Positions 7,507 to 14,853 of a stretch of 36,218 nt of DNA are shown here, in pieces (within the stretch, counting starts at the first letter, position 1; every line of letters starts with the position of its first letter). A program made the position numbers and the translations under genes. Location: assembly GCA_011051875.1 (NCBI GenBank), contig DRKI01000151.1:1-36218 (forward strand), given 5' to 3'. The stretch is from Desulfobulbus sp. (GTDB lineage Bacteria; Desulfobacterota; Desulfobulbia; Desulfobulbales; Desulfobulbaceae). The notes beneath the pieces are model-generated. The model saw nothing but the letters and a program-made list of their open reading frames with translations, was not told the origin of the DNA and did no database searches.

Positions 7507-8630
7507 GCCGGATTGAACGTTTTCCATTGTGTCCCATTCTGCGACCCTGGAACAATCCATTGTACACATTTCCTGGTTCCACCTGCAGATGGGTGAAACG
7601 CTCTTTCCAGGTCCAGAATTCCAGGGCAATAACCACCCCGCCGGATCATTCAGACCTGTCGGCGGTCACGGACAACCGGCGCGGCTCCGTGATTTCCGAA
7701 CCTTCTTCCCAACCGACCCGCAAGGCCGGCAGTCCACCTGATCCGGCGGACACCGGCCAGGCCTGTGGTACATAAAAACACGGAGAAGCGATCCCCGCGA
7801 TCCGTCATGATCCTCTGCACGCGCCGCCCTGTTCCGTTATCGTTTTCCCACGCTCTTCCCCCAGAACCCCATGTCGCAACATTGCAACAAGAAAATTTCG
7901 CTCTTTTTTCCATGGTCCCACATTGTATCTTCAAAAACCATGATATATACTGATCCCAGGAAAGCAAATCAAAAACTGTTGTGGCGCAGTCCTTTTTCGC
8001 CACCGTCGTATTAATACAATTCCAAGAAAAATATTATTCTGCATGTCTTCCGGCTGAAGAAAGAATGCCGATGCCCACTGGCGGCGGCTTTACAAAAAAA
8101 TACGGGATGAAAACATTTTCATATTATATTTTTCAAGAATTTTATGCTAAATTCAACAAGAGTGACTCTCCACTGGGAGATCATGCTGGCCAAGGTGAAG
8201 AATTGGCCGTATAAATTCCGCCAACCCGGAATAAACATGCTCGGAGACACTTTCGAATTCCATCGTGGTAATACCCTGATATGAACCACAGGTCGCCCAA
8301 TCGCGACAAACCATGACACGGGAAAGAAACAACCCCGGGCCATGCAACCGAAAACCCATGCCCGGCTGTCGCCAATCTGTCGACAGGGGTATGGGCCAGG
8401 CTAGCCTGGCCGGGATCACCGCAGCCGGGCCCTGGTACCGGTCAAAACCTGAATATGCAGGCGGAACTGGAATAAATCTGGCAACGAACAGCTCTCAATG
8501 ACAATCCGGACTTTCTCCGGACCGGCACCCGGCGGCAGCCTGACCACGACCCGCTCCTGCATGGCCTGGCCGCCGGAATCCATCGTCCCGCTTTCGCTGC
8601 CCTTTGCAAATATTTTGACGAGGTAAAACA
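7507..8630. other. Gene-poor intergenic region (about 1.1 kb), partly AT-rich
   Basis: No frame on either strand has convincing protein features. The first 120 bp holds a copy of the GAAACGCTC repeat (7577-7612), with a weaker inverted partner at about 7511-7545. From about 7900 to 8220 the DNA is clearly more AT-rich than its surroundings and has several TATA-like hexamers near 8120-8155, where a promoter for the large operon could lie. A short inverted repeat GTGGCG...CGCCAC is at 7981-8003. The final 200 bp returns to high GC and leads to the GACGAGGT ribosome-binding site of the gene at 8631. Confidence 0.6.
7577..7612 (+). repeat. GAAACGCTC repeat, copy A
   Basis: This copy reads TTCCACCTGCAGATGGG then TGAAACGCTCTTTCCAGGT. 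It contains a near-palindrome (CCACCTGCAGATGG) followed by the invariant GAAACGCTC core. Flanking CCTGG/CCAGG could close a stem. Other copies are at 22679-22702 (minus), 22741-22776, 24514-24550, 10263-10290 (minus) and 36001-36034 (minus). Confidence 0.65.
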
Positions 8631-9230
8631 ATGAAAGGAAAAATGTCGATTCTCCCGACCCTGGGCCTGCTCTTCTTCCTGGCAATACCGCACCAGGGTT
8701 TCAGCTGCGTGGGCCGGATCCTCAACCTTGCCGTCACCGGTTCCGCTGACCAGCAGGTGATGGGCCGACTGCTGGCCACCTATATCACCGAGCGTACCGG
8801 CACAACGGTCAACCTGGTCAAGGCGCCGGATCTCGACACGGCAAGAAAGATGGTCCGGGAAGGCAAGGCCAATATATACATCAACTATATCGGCGAGGCG
8901 GCCAGGGAGATGGACGGTGCAGCCGGCTCAACGCCCCAGGAAACCTGCGCCCTGCTCAAACAGGCCTACCTGGAGAAATATGGCCTGGTCTGGCTGAAAC
9001 CCTTTGGCTACAGCGGACCGACCGACCTGAAGCAACAGTCCGGCGGCAGCCTGGCGGCAGCCGTCACCTCGACCGATGTCCTTGAGAAATTTCCCATCCT
9101 GGACCGGCTGATCAACAAGCTCGCCGGCAGGATCTCCCTGGAAACACTGCAGCAGCTGCAGCAGGATGCCGCCGGTGCCGACCTGGCAACGGTTGCCAAA
9201 AACTTTCTGAAAAAGAAGAACCTGATCTGA
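8631..9230 (+). CDS. Short OpuAC/ProX-like periplasmic binding protein
   Basis: This 199-residue secreted protein heads the long operon. A signal peptide (about 1-25, LPTLGLLFFLAIPHQGFS) is followed by NLAVTGSADQQVMGRLLATYITERTG, KMVREGKANIYINYIGEA and YGLVWLKPFGYSG. These match the pattern of osmoprotectant (glycine betaine/choline) binding proteins. The C-terminus (ISLETLQQLQQDAAGADLATVAKNFL) is the usual end of that family. It is much shorter than the family norm of about 270-300 residues, so part of the second lobe seems missing and the ligand is probably not a betaine. The start ATG has GAGGT upstream. No ABC permease or ATPase is encoded nearby, and the next gene is a nickel/cobalt permease. 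A periplasmic scavenging or delivery role is inferred. Confidence 0.7.
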   Translation: MKGKMSILPTLGLLFFLAIPHQGFSCVGRILNLAVTGSADQQVMGRLLATYITERTGTTVNLVKAPDLDTARKMVREGKANIYINYIGEAAREMDGAAGSTPQETCALLKQAYLEKYGLVWLKPFGYSGPTDLKQQSGGSLAAAVTSTDVLEKFPILDRLINKLAGRISLETLQQLQQDAAGADLATVAKNFLKKKNLI

Positions 9231-9363
9231 CGGCCGCCCCGGGGCGGCGCAAAGTCCATTGCGGCTCCCGCCGGCCGGAAACGGCCCGGGCGGTCACAAG
9301 GAAAGGAAGACTGTCGTACCGCCCGATCCACGTCAAGAACGTTCACACAAGGGGACCCTTCTC

Positions 9364-10260
9364 ATGCAAGTCAACATCATCTATTACCTGACGGCCATTG
9401 TGCTCGGCGGCATGCATGCCCTGGAACCGGGCCACGGCAAGACAGTTGTGGCAGCCTACCTGGTGGGATCCAAGGGCAGAAAAATGGATGCCTTCCTCCT
9501 GGGCCTGGTGGTAACCCTGACCCATACCTTCAGTGTCATCCTGCTTGCCATCGCCGCCAAGATCGCTTCCAACAGGATGACCTTGAGCGACGACGCCCTG
9601 CACGGCTACCTGGGCCTGGTCGCCGGCGTCCTGATCCTGGTGGTCGGTCTGCTGATGCTGATCCAGCGCATCCGTGGCCGGGATATCTTTCATTTCCATT
9701 CCCACGATCACGGACACCATCACGGCCATAGCCATGGCCATGACCATCAGCACGACCACGACCATGATCACGGGACAGGCCATGTCCACGAACATGCCGG
9801 CCACGACCATGATCACCACGATCATGACCACGTTCATGACCATGGCGGCCACGATCATCACGACCATGCAGCGGTCCATGCAGCCGAGACGCACGGAGAG
9901 GGCCATCACCACCACAGCCACGCTCCGGCGGCCGACCAGGGAGAACGGGTGAGCTACTGGCGTCTCTTCCTGCTCGGCCTGTCCGGGGGGCTCGTCCCCT
10001 GTCCCGCTGCCATCGCCATTCTTCTGGCCGCTGCCGCCGCCGGCAGGCTGGGCGAGGGATTGACCTATATCCTGCTCTTCAGCATCGGCCTGGCCATTGT
10101 CCTGATCGCCATCGGCATCACCGTGGTCAGTGCCGGCAAGTTCGCTGCCCGCTTTCTTGATGCCAAGCGTTTTGCCCGGAAGATATCCATTGCCAGCGCC
10201 GGTCTGATCACGTTGATCGGCATCGCGACCCTTGTCGACTCGATCCGGACCATTATATGA
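9364..10260 (+). CDS. NicO/RcnA-type nickel/cobalt permease with giant histidine loop
   Basis: This 298-residue inner-membrane protein has six or so hydrophobic segments. The first carries the family motif HALEPGHGKTVVAAYLVG (residues 18-35), and the next has THTFSV (53-58). The second half contains LSGGLVPCPAAIAILL (207-221). Between the halves, residues 110-186 form a loop with 36 histidines in 77 residues, mostly H-D and H-G alternations. This loop probably buffers or gates Ni(II) or Co(II). NicO members work in either direction (E. coli RcnA exports), so the sequence does not settle uptake or efflux. The operon's biosynthetic genes make supply to a metal-sulfur product attractive, which is inference. 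The start ATG at 9364 has AAGGGGA upstream. The preceding 133 bp gap shows no gene. Confidence 0.9.
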   Translation: MQVNIIYYLTAIVLGGMHALEPGHGKTVVAAYLVGSKGRKMDAFLLGLVVTLTHTFSVILLAIAAKIASNRMTLSDDALHGYLGLVAGVLILVVGLLMLIQRIRGRDIFHFHSHDHGHHHGHSHGHDHQHDHDHDHGTGHVHEHAGHDHDHHDHDHVHDHGGHDHHDHAAVHAAETHGEGHHHHSHAPAADQGERVSYWRLFLLGLSGGLVPCPAAIAILLAAAAAGRLGEGLTYILLFSIGLAIVLIAIGITVVSAGKFAARFLDAKRFARKISIASAGLITLIGIATLVDSIRTII

Positions 10261-10262
10261 AC

Positions 10263-10290
10263 CCCGAATCGAGCGTTTCACCTGCAACAC
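10263..10290 (-). repeat. GAAACGCTC repeat, copy E
   Basis: On the minus strand it reads GTTGCAGGTGAAACGCTCGA then TTCGGGG. It begins 2 bp after the stop of the permease gene and is inverted relative to it. The remaining 225 bp to the next gene shows no feature except the AAGGAG ribosome-binding site. Confidence 0.6.
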
Positions 10291-10515
10291 GTTAAAAGGC
10301 AGCGCAGAGTTTCTTATATTTTTTTATCGGTTGCAGAAGGGCGACGCCCTCGATGCAGGGAAACCGGAAGGTCCCGGAAACGGGGCCGAAACACCACCAA
10401 CGACCCTGTTGCCACGGCTGCCCGTCGACCGCTGCGGAGAAACCCGGTCAGACCATCTTCCGCAGCAGTCGGCGCCACCGGCAGCCACCCGGCCAGGGAG
10501 AGAAAAGGAGAAAAC

Positions 10516-11010
10516 ATGAAACAGCTGTTCTTAACCATCGCCGTGTCCCTGCTCATGGCCGGCACCGTCCATGCGCACGGCAACATTTCCAAACTGCCCG
10601 ACTCGGTACAGGTCCTGCAGTACCGGATGCTCCTTTACATGGATCCGGGTGACACCGCCACCCGCAACAAGCTGGCCATGGCCCTGTTCAGGACCAACAA
10701 GCTGGACGAGGCCAAGGCCGAGCTTGCGACCATTCTCAAGGACAAACCCTCGGATTTTGATGCCCAGGACGGCATGGGCATTGTGCTGCTCAAGTCCGGC
10801 AACTACCAGGAGGCCCTGCGACACCTTGAAAAAGCACGCTCGCTGAGGGAAAACGACATGCTGGTTCATGTGCACCTTTCGGTTGTCTATGGAAAACTTG
10901 GGCAGAACGACAAGGCCGCGGCGGAACTGGCCCGGGCCAGGCAGCTTGCCACCTCGACGGAGATGAAGCAGCAGATCGACCGGGAACTGAAGCTGATCGC
11001 CGGGTCCTGA
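10516..11010 (+). CDS. Secreted TPR protein
   Basis: This 164-residue protein has a clear signal peptide (MKQLFLTIAVSLLMAGTVHA) and then about three tetratricopeptide-like helical pairs. Examples are RNKLAMALFRTNKLDEAKAELATILKDKP, AQDGMGIVLLKSGNYQEALRHLEKARSL and HVHLSVVYGKLGQNDKAAAELARARQL, with the A-x-x-x-Y/F and G-x-x-x-x-A patterns. It is probably a periplasmic scaffold for protein contacts. It has a strong ribosome-binding site (AAGGAG, 7 bp spacing). It lies between the nickel/cobalt permease and a PhnD-like lipoprotein in the same direction, so it may assemble with these envelope proteins. No catalytic motif is seen. Confidence 0.8.
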   Translation: MKQLFLTIAVSLLMAGTVHAHGNISKLPDSVQVLQYRMLLYMDPGDTATRNKLAMALFRTNKLDEAKAELATILKDKPSDFDAQDGMGIVLLKSGNYQEALRHLEKARSLRENDMLVHVHLSVVYGKLGQNDKAAAELARARQLATSTEMKQQIDRELKLIAGS

Positions 11011-11080
11011 GCAGTGGAGCGGGTCCTGCCGAACCATTTGCCCGCAACTGACAACACGCCCCAAACCGATACCGTACAAC

Positions 11081-11104
11081 CCGGCCCAGTCTGCATGGGG
11101 CCGG
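11081..11104. promoter_or_regulatory. 7-bp hairpin abutting the ribosome-binding site of the PhnD-like gene
   Basis: CCGGCCC (11081-11087) pairs with GGGCCGG (11098-11104) around a 10-nt loop. The ribosome-binding site ACAGGAG starts at 11105, directly after the stem, and the ATG is at 11117. No T-run follows. It could protect a processed mRNA end or tune translation of a binding-protein gene. This is inference. Confidence 0.4.
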
Positions 11105-11116
11105 ACAGGAGCTGAC

Positions 11117-12031
11117 ATGAAAAAAAACCTACTGTTTGCCCTCTGCATCGGCCTGCTCCTGCTGGCCGGCTGCAAGGGACAGGATACCAGCCAGACAAAG
11201 AGCGACGAGAAACCGATCAGGATCGGCTACATGATCTGCGACAGCAGGGTGGAGTCCGAGGCACGGTTCGCCCCCATCACCGCCTACCTGAGCGAAAAGA
11301 CCGGCCGCAGGTTCGAGATGATCCTGGCCAACACCTATGACTTCGAGGACCTGGTCCGCCAGAAAAAGGTGGATTTTGTCCATGTCAACTCGCTGATTGC
11401 CATCGTGCTCAAGGAGAAGTACGGTATCAACTTCCTGACCGTGGACATCAGGGGGCGTTACGGCTACAAGGCCAGCGGCACCATCATCGCCCGCAGGGAC
11501 TCCGGCATCAAGACCTTTGCCGACATGCGCGGCAAGTCCATGGTCTTCGGCCCGGCGCTGGCGCCTTTCGGCTACATGGCCCAATACTACCTGATGCTGG
11601 AGAACGGTTTTGACCCGGAAACCGACCTTTCCTACTACGCCATCCCCTGGGGATCGGCCAAGCACGAAAAGGTGATCTACGGTGTCTACTTCGGCCGGTA
11701 TGACGTCGGCGCCGCGCCCCGCATCGATCTTGACCTGATGGCCGAAACCGGCAAGATCAAGATGGACGATTTCACCATCATCGCCGAATCCGTCCCCATG
11801 CCCTACTGCACCATCGGCGCCATGCCGGACGTGGATCCCGCCCTGGCGACCAAGGTCCAGGAAACCCTGCTCAACCTGAAAAAGGACGAGACCGTCCTGG
11901 TTGACGGCGAGGTCCTCAAGGTGCTCAAGCGGGCCCTGATCGACGGCTTTGCCAAGGCCAACGACAGCGAGTACGACCCGATCAGGGAACGGCTCAAACG
12001 ATGCAACATGGCGCCATACACCAAGTACTAA
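11117..12031 (+). CDS. PhnD-like substrate-binding lipoprotein
   Basis: This 304-residue periplasmic lipoprotein has the lipobox LLAGC with Cys19. The mature part begins KPIRIGYMICDSRVESEARFAPITAYLSEKTGRRFEM. This matches the phosphate/phosphite/phosphonate binding protein family (PhnD/PtxB), as do FEDLVRQKKVDFVHVNSL, RRDSGIKTFADMRGKSMVFG and a late YDVGAAP segment. The family binds oxyanions and small organic anions, so the ligand here is open. No ABC permease or ATPase gene accompanies it, which is unusual. It may act as a periplasmic carrier or sensor rather than a transporter part. The gene has ACAGGAGC before the ATG, just after a GC-rich hairpin. The downstream beta-helix gene follows after 43 bp, so co-transcription is likely. 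Confidence 0.82.
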   Translation: MKKNLLFALCIGLLLLAGCKGQDTSQTKSDEKPIRIGYMICDSRVESEARFAPITAYLSEKTGRRFEMILANTYDFEDLVRQKKVDFVHVNSLIAIVLKEKYGINFLTVDIRGRYGYKASGTIIARRDSGIKTFADMRGKSMVFGPALAPFGYMAQYYLMLENGFDPETDLSYYAIPWGSAKHEKVIYGVYFGRYDVGAAPRIDLDLMAETGKIKMDDFTIIAESVPMPYCTIGAMPDVDPALATKVQETLLNLKKDETVLVDGEVLKVLKRALIDGFAKANDSEYDPIRERLKRCNMAPYTKY

Positions 12032-12074
12032 GAGACGCCCGTCTCCCGGATACGGATCAAACGGAGGTCCACGT

Positions 12075-13067
12075 ATGAACAGAGCAACACTTCATTTCCA
12101 GGCAATGACGGCCGGTCTGCCGGCCATGGCAGGCCTTGTCCTCCTCCTCGTATTCTGCTCCGTGGCATCAGCGGATCAGCAGGTGGTGGAAAAGTCTGTT
12201 CTCAGCAAAGATACCACCTGGCAGGGACAGGTCCTGGTCAAGGGCGATGTCGAGGTCAGCCAGGGTGTCACCCTCACCATCATGCCGGGCACTGTCATTC
12301 GCTTTGCCCGTATCACCCCCAATGGCCCCGCCAAGCTTACCAGCGACCGGACAGCCCACTTTCCCAGGGCCGAGCTGATCGTCAAGGGCAGGCTGCTGGC
12401 CCAGGGAACACCGGACGCCAGGATCGTCTTCACCAGCGCGGCCGAAGACCCGCAACCCGCTGACTGGGGTGCAGTCAACTTCCTCAACTCCACCGACAAC
12501 ATCCTGGAGTTCTGCGAATTCAGCTACGGCCACACATCGGTGCACGCCCATGGCGCCCAGATGGTCATTGCCAACAGCTTCTTTCACCACAACGGTGTGG
12601 CCATTGGCATGAAAAACGTCAAGAATGCCGTCCGCTGCGTGGTATCCATCCTCTACAACCGCATCACCGACAATGGCGGCGGTGTCCTGTTCGGCAAAGG
12701 TTCCACCCCCACCATCTCCCACAACGAGATCAGCAGCAACAAGTTCTTCGGCATCTATGTCAAAAAGGGTGGCATGGCCAACATCCGCTACAACAACATT
12801 GCCGGTAACGGCAAGGGTGTCCTGTTCTATGCGGTCAAGGGATTCCGGCTCCACGACAACAACATTGCCGGCAACACGGACTACAACGTCTCCATGCTCG
12901 AGGGCCAGGAAGCCGATGTGGATGCCCGCCGCAACTGGTGGGGCACCACGGATGCCGGGAAGATCAACGACCTGATCAGGGACAGGAGCCAGGACAACAC
13001 CCTGGGCAGCGTGGACTTCTCTGACTTCACCCGGGCCCCGGTGGCCGGCGCAGGCCTGCCGCTGTAA
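12075..13067 (+). CDS. Secreted right-handed beta-helix (NosD-like) protein
   Basis: This 330-residue protein has a signal peptide (to about residue 33, LVLLLVFCSVASA) and begins with LSKDTTWQGQVLVKGDVEVSQGVTLTIMPGTVIRFA, a common opening of NosD/beta-helix proteins. It then has PbH1-type turns: ILEFCEFSYGH, MVIANSFFHHNGVAIGMKN, ILYNRITDNGGGVLFG, ISHNEISSNKFFGIYV, IRYNNIAGNGKGVLFY and LHDNNIAGNTDYNV. It closes with RRNWWGTTD, also typical of these proteins. ATG 12075 has GGAGGT 8 bp upstream. The frame opens earlier (11949), but that overlaps the upstream gene. NosD proteins help assemble copper centres in the periplasm, so a metal-cofactor role beside a nickel permease is possible but inferred. 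Confidence 0.85.
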   Translation: MNRATLHFQAMTAGLPAMAGLVLLLVFCSVASADQQVVEKSVLSKDTTWQGQVLVKGDVEVSQGVTLTIMPGTVIRFARITPNGPAKLTSDRTAHFPRAELIVKGRLLAQGTPDARIVFTSAAEDPQPADWGAVNFLNSTDNILEFCEFSYGHTSVHAHGAQMVIANSFFHHNGVAIGMKNVKNAVRCVVSILYNRITDNGGGVLFGKGSTPTISHNEISSNKFFGIYVKKGGMANIRYNNIAGNGKGVLFYAVKGFRLHDNNIAGNTDYNVSMLEGQEADVDARRNWWGTTDAGKINDLIRDRSQDNTLGSVDFSDFTRAPVAGAGLPL

Positions 13068-13105
13068 TCCCCGCAGGTCACCGCCTGAAGACTATCACCA
13101 TGTAC

Positions 13106-13177
13106 GTTGTCACAGGCACCCCGTCTTGACATGGTCACGCCGGCCCGCAGAGAGGGCCCATGGCGAACCGGCACGTC
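13106..13177 (+). repeat. Dispersed intergenic repeat X, copy 2
   Basis: This 72-bp stretch matches 3963-4032 (about 80% by eye). It keeps the GGCCC/GGGCC stem (13142-13146 with 13154-13158), while the inner two pairs seen in copy 1 are lost. It fills most of the 161-bp gap between the beta-helix gene and the next TPR gene. A short CCGTGATCGGTTACAAT segment at 13210-13226 recurs, with changes, at 22528-22543 next to repeat Y copy 2. Confidence 0.6.
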
Positions 13178-13228
13178 TGCACAACGTGAAAACAACGAGT
13201 TATTGATTCCGTGATCGGTTACAATTCC

Positions 13229-13765
13229 ATGGACTGGCTGGATAAAATCAACATCACGATCCTGGCGGGCCTGGTGGCCGTCACCATGGCCATGCTCGTA
13301 CAGCATGGGCTTGCCGCGCGCCAGCATGGCGGGGTTGCCATTTCTGCCGAAAAAGAGCTGCAGAGAGCCTACCGGGAACAGGCGGCCAGGGACGCCCAGC
13401 TGTTCAAGAATGTCCGCCTCCTGCGTGAGCAGGGCAAGACGAGCCAGGCACTGGCCAGCCTGAAAGAGATCATGAAGGCCCATCCCGGCAACCCCCATGC
13501 CTTTGTCGTCCAGGCACGACTGGATCTTGCCGGCGGCAGTCTCACCGACGCCATCGCCAACTTCCGCAAGGCCGTCGATGCCCGGCCCGAGTACGTGGAC
13601 AGGAAAACACCGTTCTACATCGGCAAGGAGATCGAGACCGTGGTCACGGAGGCCCTGGAAAAACTGCCGCGGGAAAGGAAGCTCAAGCCCGACGACAGAA
13701 ACATCGCCATTGCCATGAAAAACGTCTACTACCTGCAGAGAAGGCTCGCCGGAGGCTGCGAATGA
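13229..13765 (+). CDS. Membrane-anchored TPR protein
   Basis: From ATG 13229 this 178-residue protein has an N-terminal signal-anchor helix (ITILAGLVAVTMAMLVQHGLA, about 9-29). A helical region with two TPR-like units follows (LLREQGKTSQALASLKEIMKAHP and AFVVQARLDLAGGSLTDAIANFRKAVDARP). The C-terminal third (YIGKEIETVVTEALEKLPRERK) is not a clear TPR. A GTG at 13211 is in frame but lies in a recurring intergenic sequence, so the ATG is preferred. It overlaps yedE by 4 bp (ATGA), which indicates translational coupling. It may dock periplasmic partners to the YedE permease. No enzymatic motif is visible. Confidence 0.75.
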   Translation: MDWLDKINITILAGLVAVTMAMLVQHGLAARQHGGVAISAEKELQRAYREQAARDAQLFKNVRLLREQGKTSQALASLKEIMKAHPGNPHAFVVQARLDLAGGSLTDAIANFRKAVDARPEYVDRKTPFYIGKEIETVVTEALEKLPRERKLKPDDRNIAIAMKNVYYLQRRLAGGCE

Positions 13766-14829
13766 GCTGGTACAAACGTATCGATGCCGCCCTGGTCACC
13801 GGCCTCCTGCTCGGCAGTGGCGGCGTGCTCCTGTCCCTGCTCGGCAACCCGGCCAACTCCGGCATCTGCGTCTCCTGCTTCATGGAGAACCTGGCCGGTG
13901 CCCTGCAGCTCCATCCCAACGTCCGCATGAGCTACATCCGGCCGGAACTGATCGGTTTTGTCCTCGGTTCCTTCCTGGTTGCCGCCCGGACCAGGCGTTT
14001 CCGGGTCACCGGGGGGTCATCCCCCCTTGTCCGCTTCTTCCTCGGCTTCTTCATTATCCTGGGCTGCTCCGTCTTCATCGGCTGCCCCATCAAGATGCTG
14101 CAGCGCCTCGGTTCCGGCGATCTCACCGCCGTGGCCGCCACCCTGGGCCTGGTGTTCGGCGTCTGGCTGGGAGCAAAATACATCCGCAAGGGTACCTTCC
14201 TGGACCGGGAAAAGGAGATGCCCCGCATCAACGGCTACATGATGCCCCTGCTCGCCCTGCTCATGCTCCTTTTCCTGCTCATGCAGCCGGGCTTCATCCG
14301 CCTGGGCGCCGCCGGCCCGGCAGCCATGCGCGCACCGCTCCTGGTGTCCCTGGGCATCGGCCTGGTCATCGGCGGTTTCGCCCAGCGCTCCGGCCTGTGT
14401 ATCACCGGCGGCATCAGGAATTATTTCCTGGTCAGGGAGACGACTCTCCTCTCCGGCGTGCTCGCCGCCCTGGGTTCCGCCTTCCTGGTCAGCCTGGCCA
14501 CGGGCCAGTTTCACTTCGGCATGAACGGTCAGCCCGCATCTCACCTGAACCACGGCTGGACGTTCCTGGCCATGACCCTGGTCGGCCTTGCCTCGGTGAT
14601 CATCGACGGCTGCCCTTTCCGGCAGCTCATCAAGGCTGGCCAGGGCGATATCGACGCGGCCATTGCCAGTTTCGGCATGCTGGCCGGTGCGGCCGTGGCC
14701 ATCTCCTGGTCCCTGCAGTCCACATCGGCCGGGCCATCCTTCGGGGGCAAAATATCGGTCCTGACCGGGCTTGCCTTCTCCATCGTCGTGGTGATGACCT
14801 ATCGTCACCGGACCGGGACCACCCGCTGA
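13762..14829 (+). CDS. yedE: YedE/YeeE-family sulfur/selenium permease
   Basis: This 355-residue polytopic inner-membrane protein has two homologous halves of about four to five helices each. Conserved cysteine signatures of the YeeE/YedE family are visible: SGICVSCF (Cys36, Cys39), FIGCPIKML, SGLCITGGIRN and IIDGCPFRQL. E. coli YeeE (TsuA) imports thiosulfate, and YedE homologues are linked to selenium use, so this protein probably moves a sulfur or selenium species. The next gene encodes a DUF3343 protein, a partner type often found with YedE and thought to carry S or Se. It overlaps the preceding TPR gene by 4 bp. Its place directly before sulfur-carrier genes suggests that it feeds the pathway. 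Confidence 0.88.
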   Translation: MSWYKRIDAALVTGLLLGSGGVLLSLLGNPANSGICVSCFMENLAGALQLHPNVRMSYIRPELIGFVLGSFLVAARTRRFRVTGGSSPLVRFFLGFFIILGCSVFIGCPIKMLQRLGSGDLTAVAATLGLVFGVWLGAKYIRKGTFLDREKEMPRINGYMMPLLALLMLLFLLMQPGFIRLGAAGPAAMRAPLLVSLGIGLVIGGFAQRSGLCITGGIRNYFLVRETTLLSGVLAALGSAFLVSLATGQFHFGMNGQPASHLNHGWTFLAMTLVGLASVIIDGCPFRQLIKAGQGDIDAAIASFGMLAGAAVAISWSLQSTSAGPSFGGKISVLTGLAFSIVVVMTYRHRTGTTR

Positions 14830-14853
14830 TCCCCGCAGAAACAAGGATATGCC

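Noticed and set aside
7981-8214. 77-codon plus-strand frame in the AT-rich island
   Set aside because: No ribosome-binding site, no recognisable domain, and a composition unlike the genes around it.
8416-8583. Short minus-strand frame (55 codons) with GC-rich third positions upstream of the large operon
   Set aside because: Codon use in its first half looks gene-like, but there is no clear ribosome-binding site or domain, and it lies in the likely leader of the gene at 8631. It remains a weak possibility.
9690-9925. Tandem CAT/CAC/GAC repeats suggestive of a CRISPR or satellite array
   Set aside because: Units are irregular, have no spacers and stay in frame. They encode the histidine-rich loop of the NicO permease.
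13762-14829. YedE and DUF3343 as part of a selenophosphate/selenocysteine locus
   Set aside because: No selD, selA/B, SirA-like or cysteine desulfurase gene is seen in the window, and the adjacent carrier-protein genes point to sulfur chemistry. Selenium use is not excluded.
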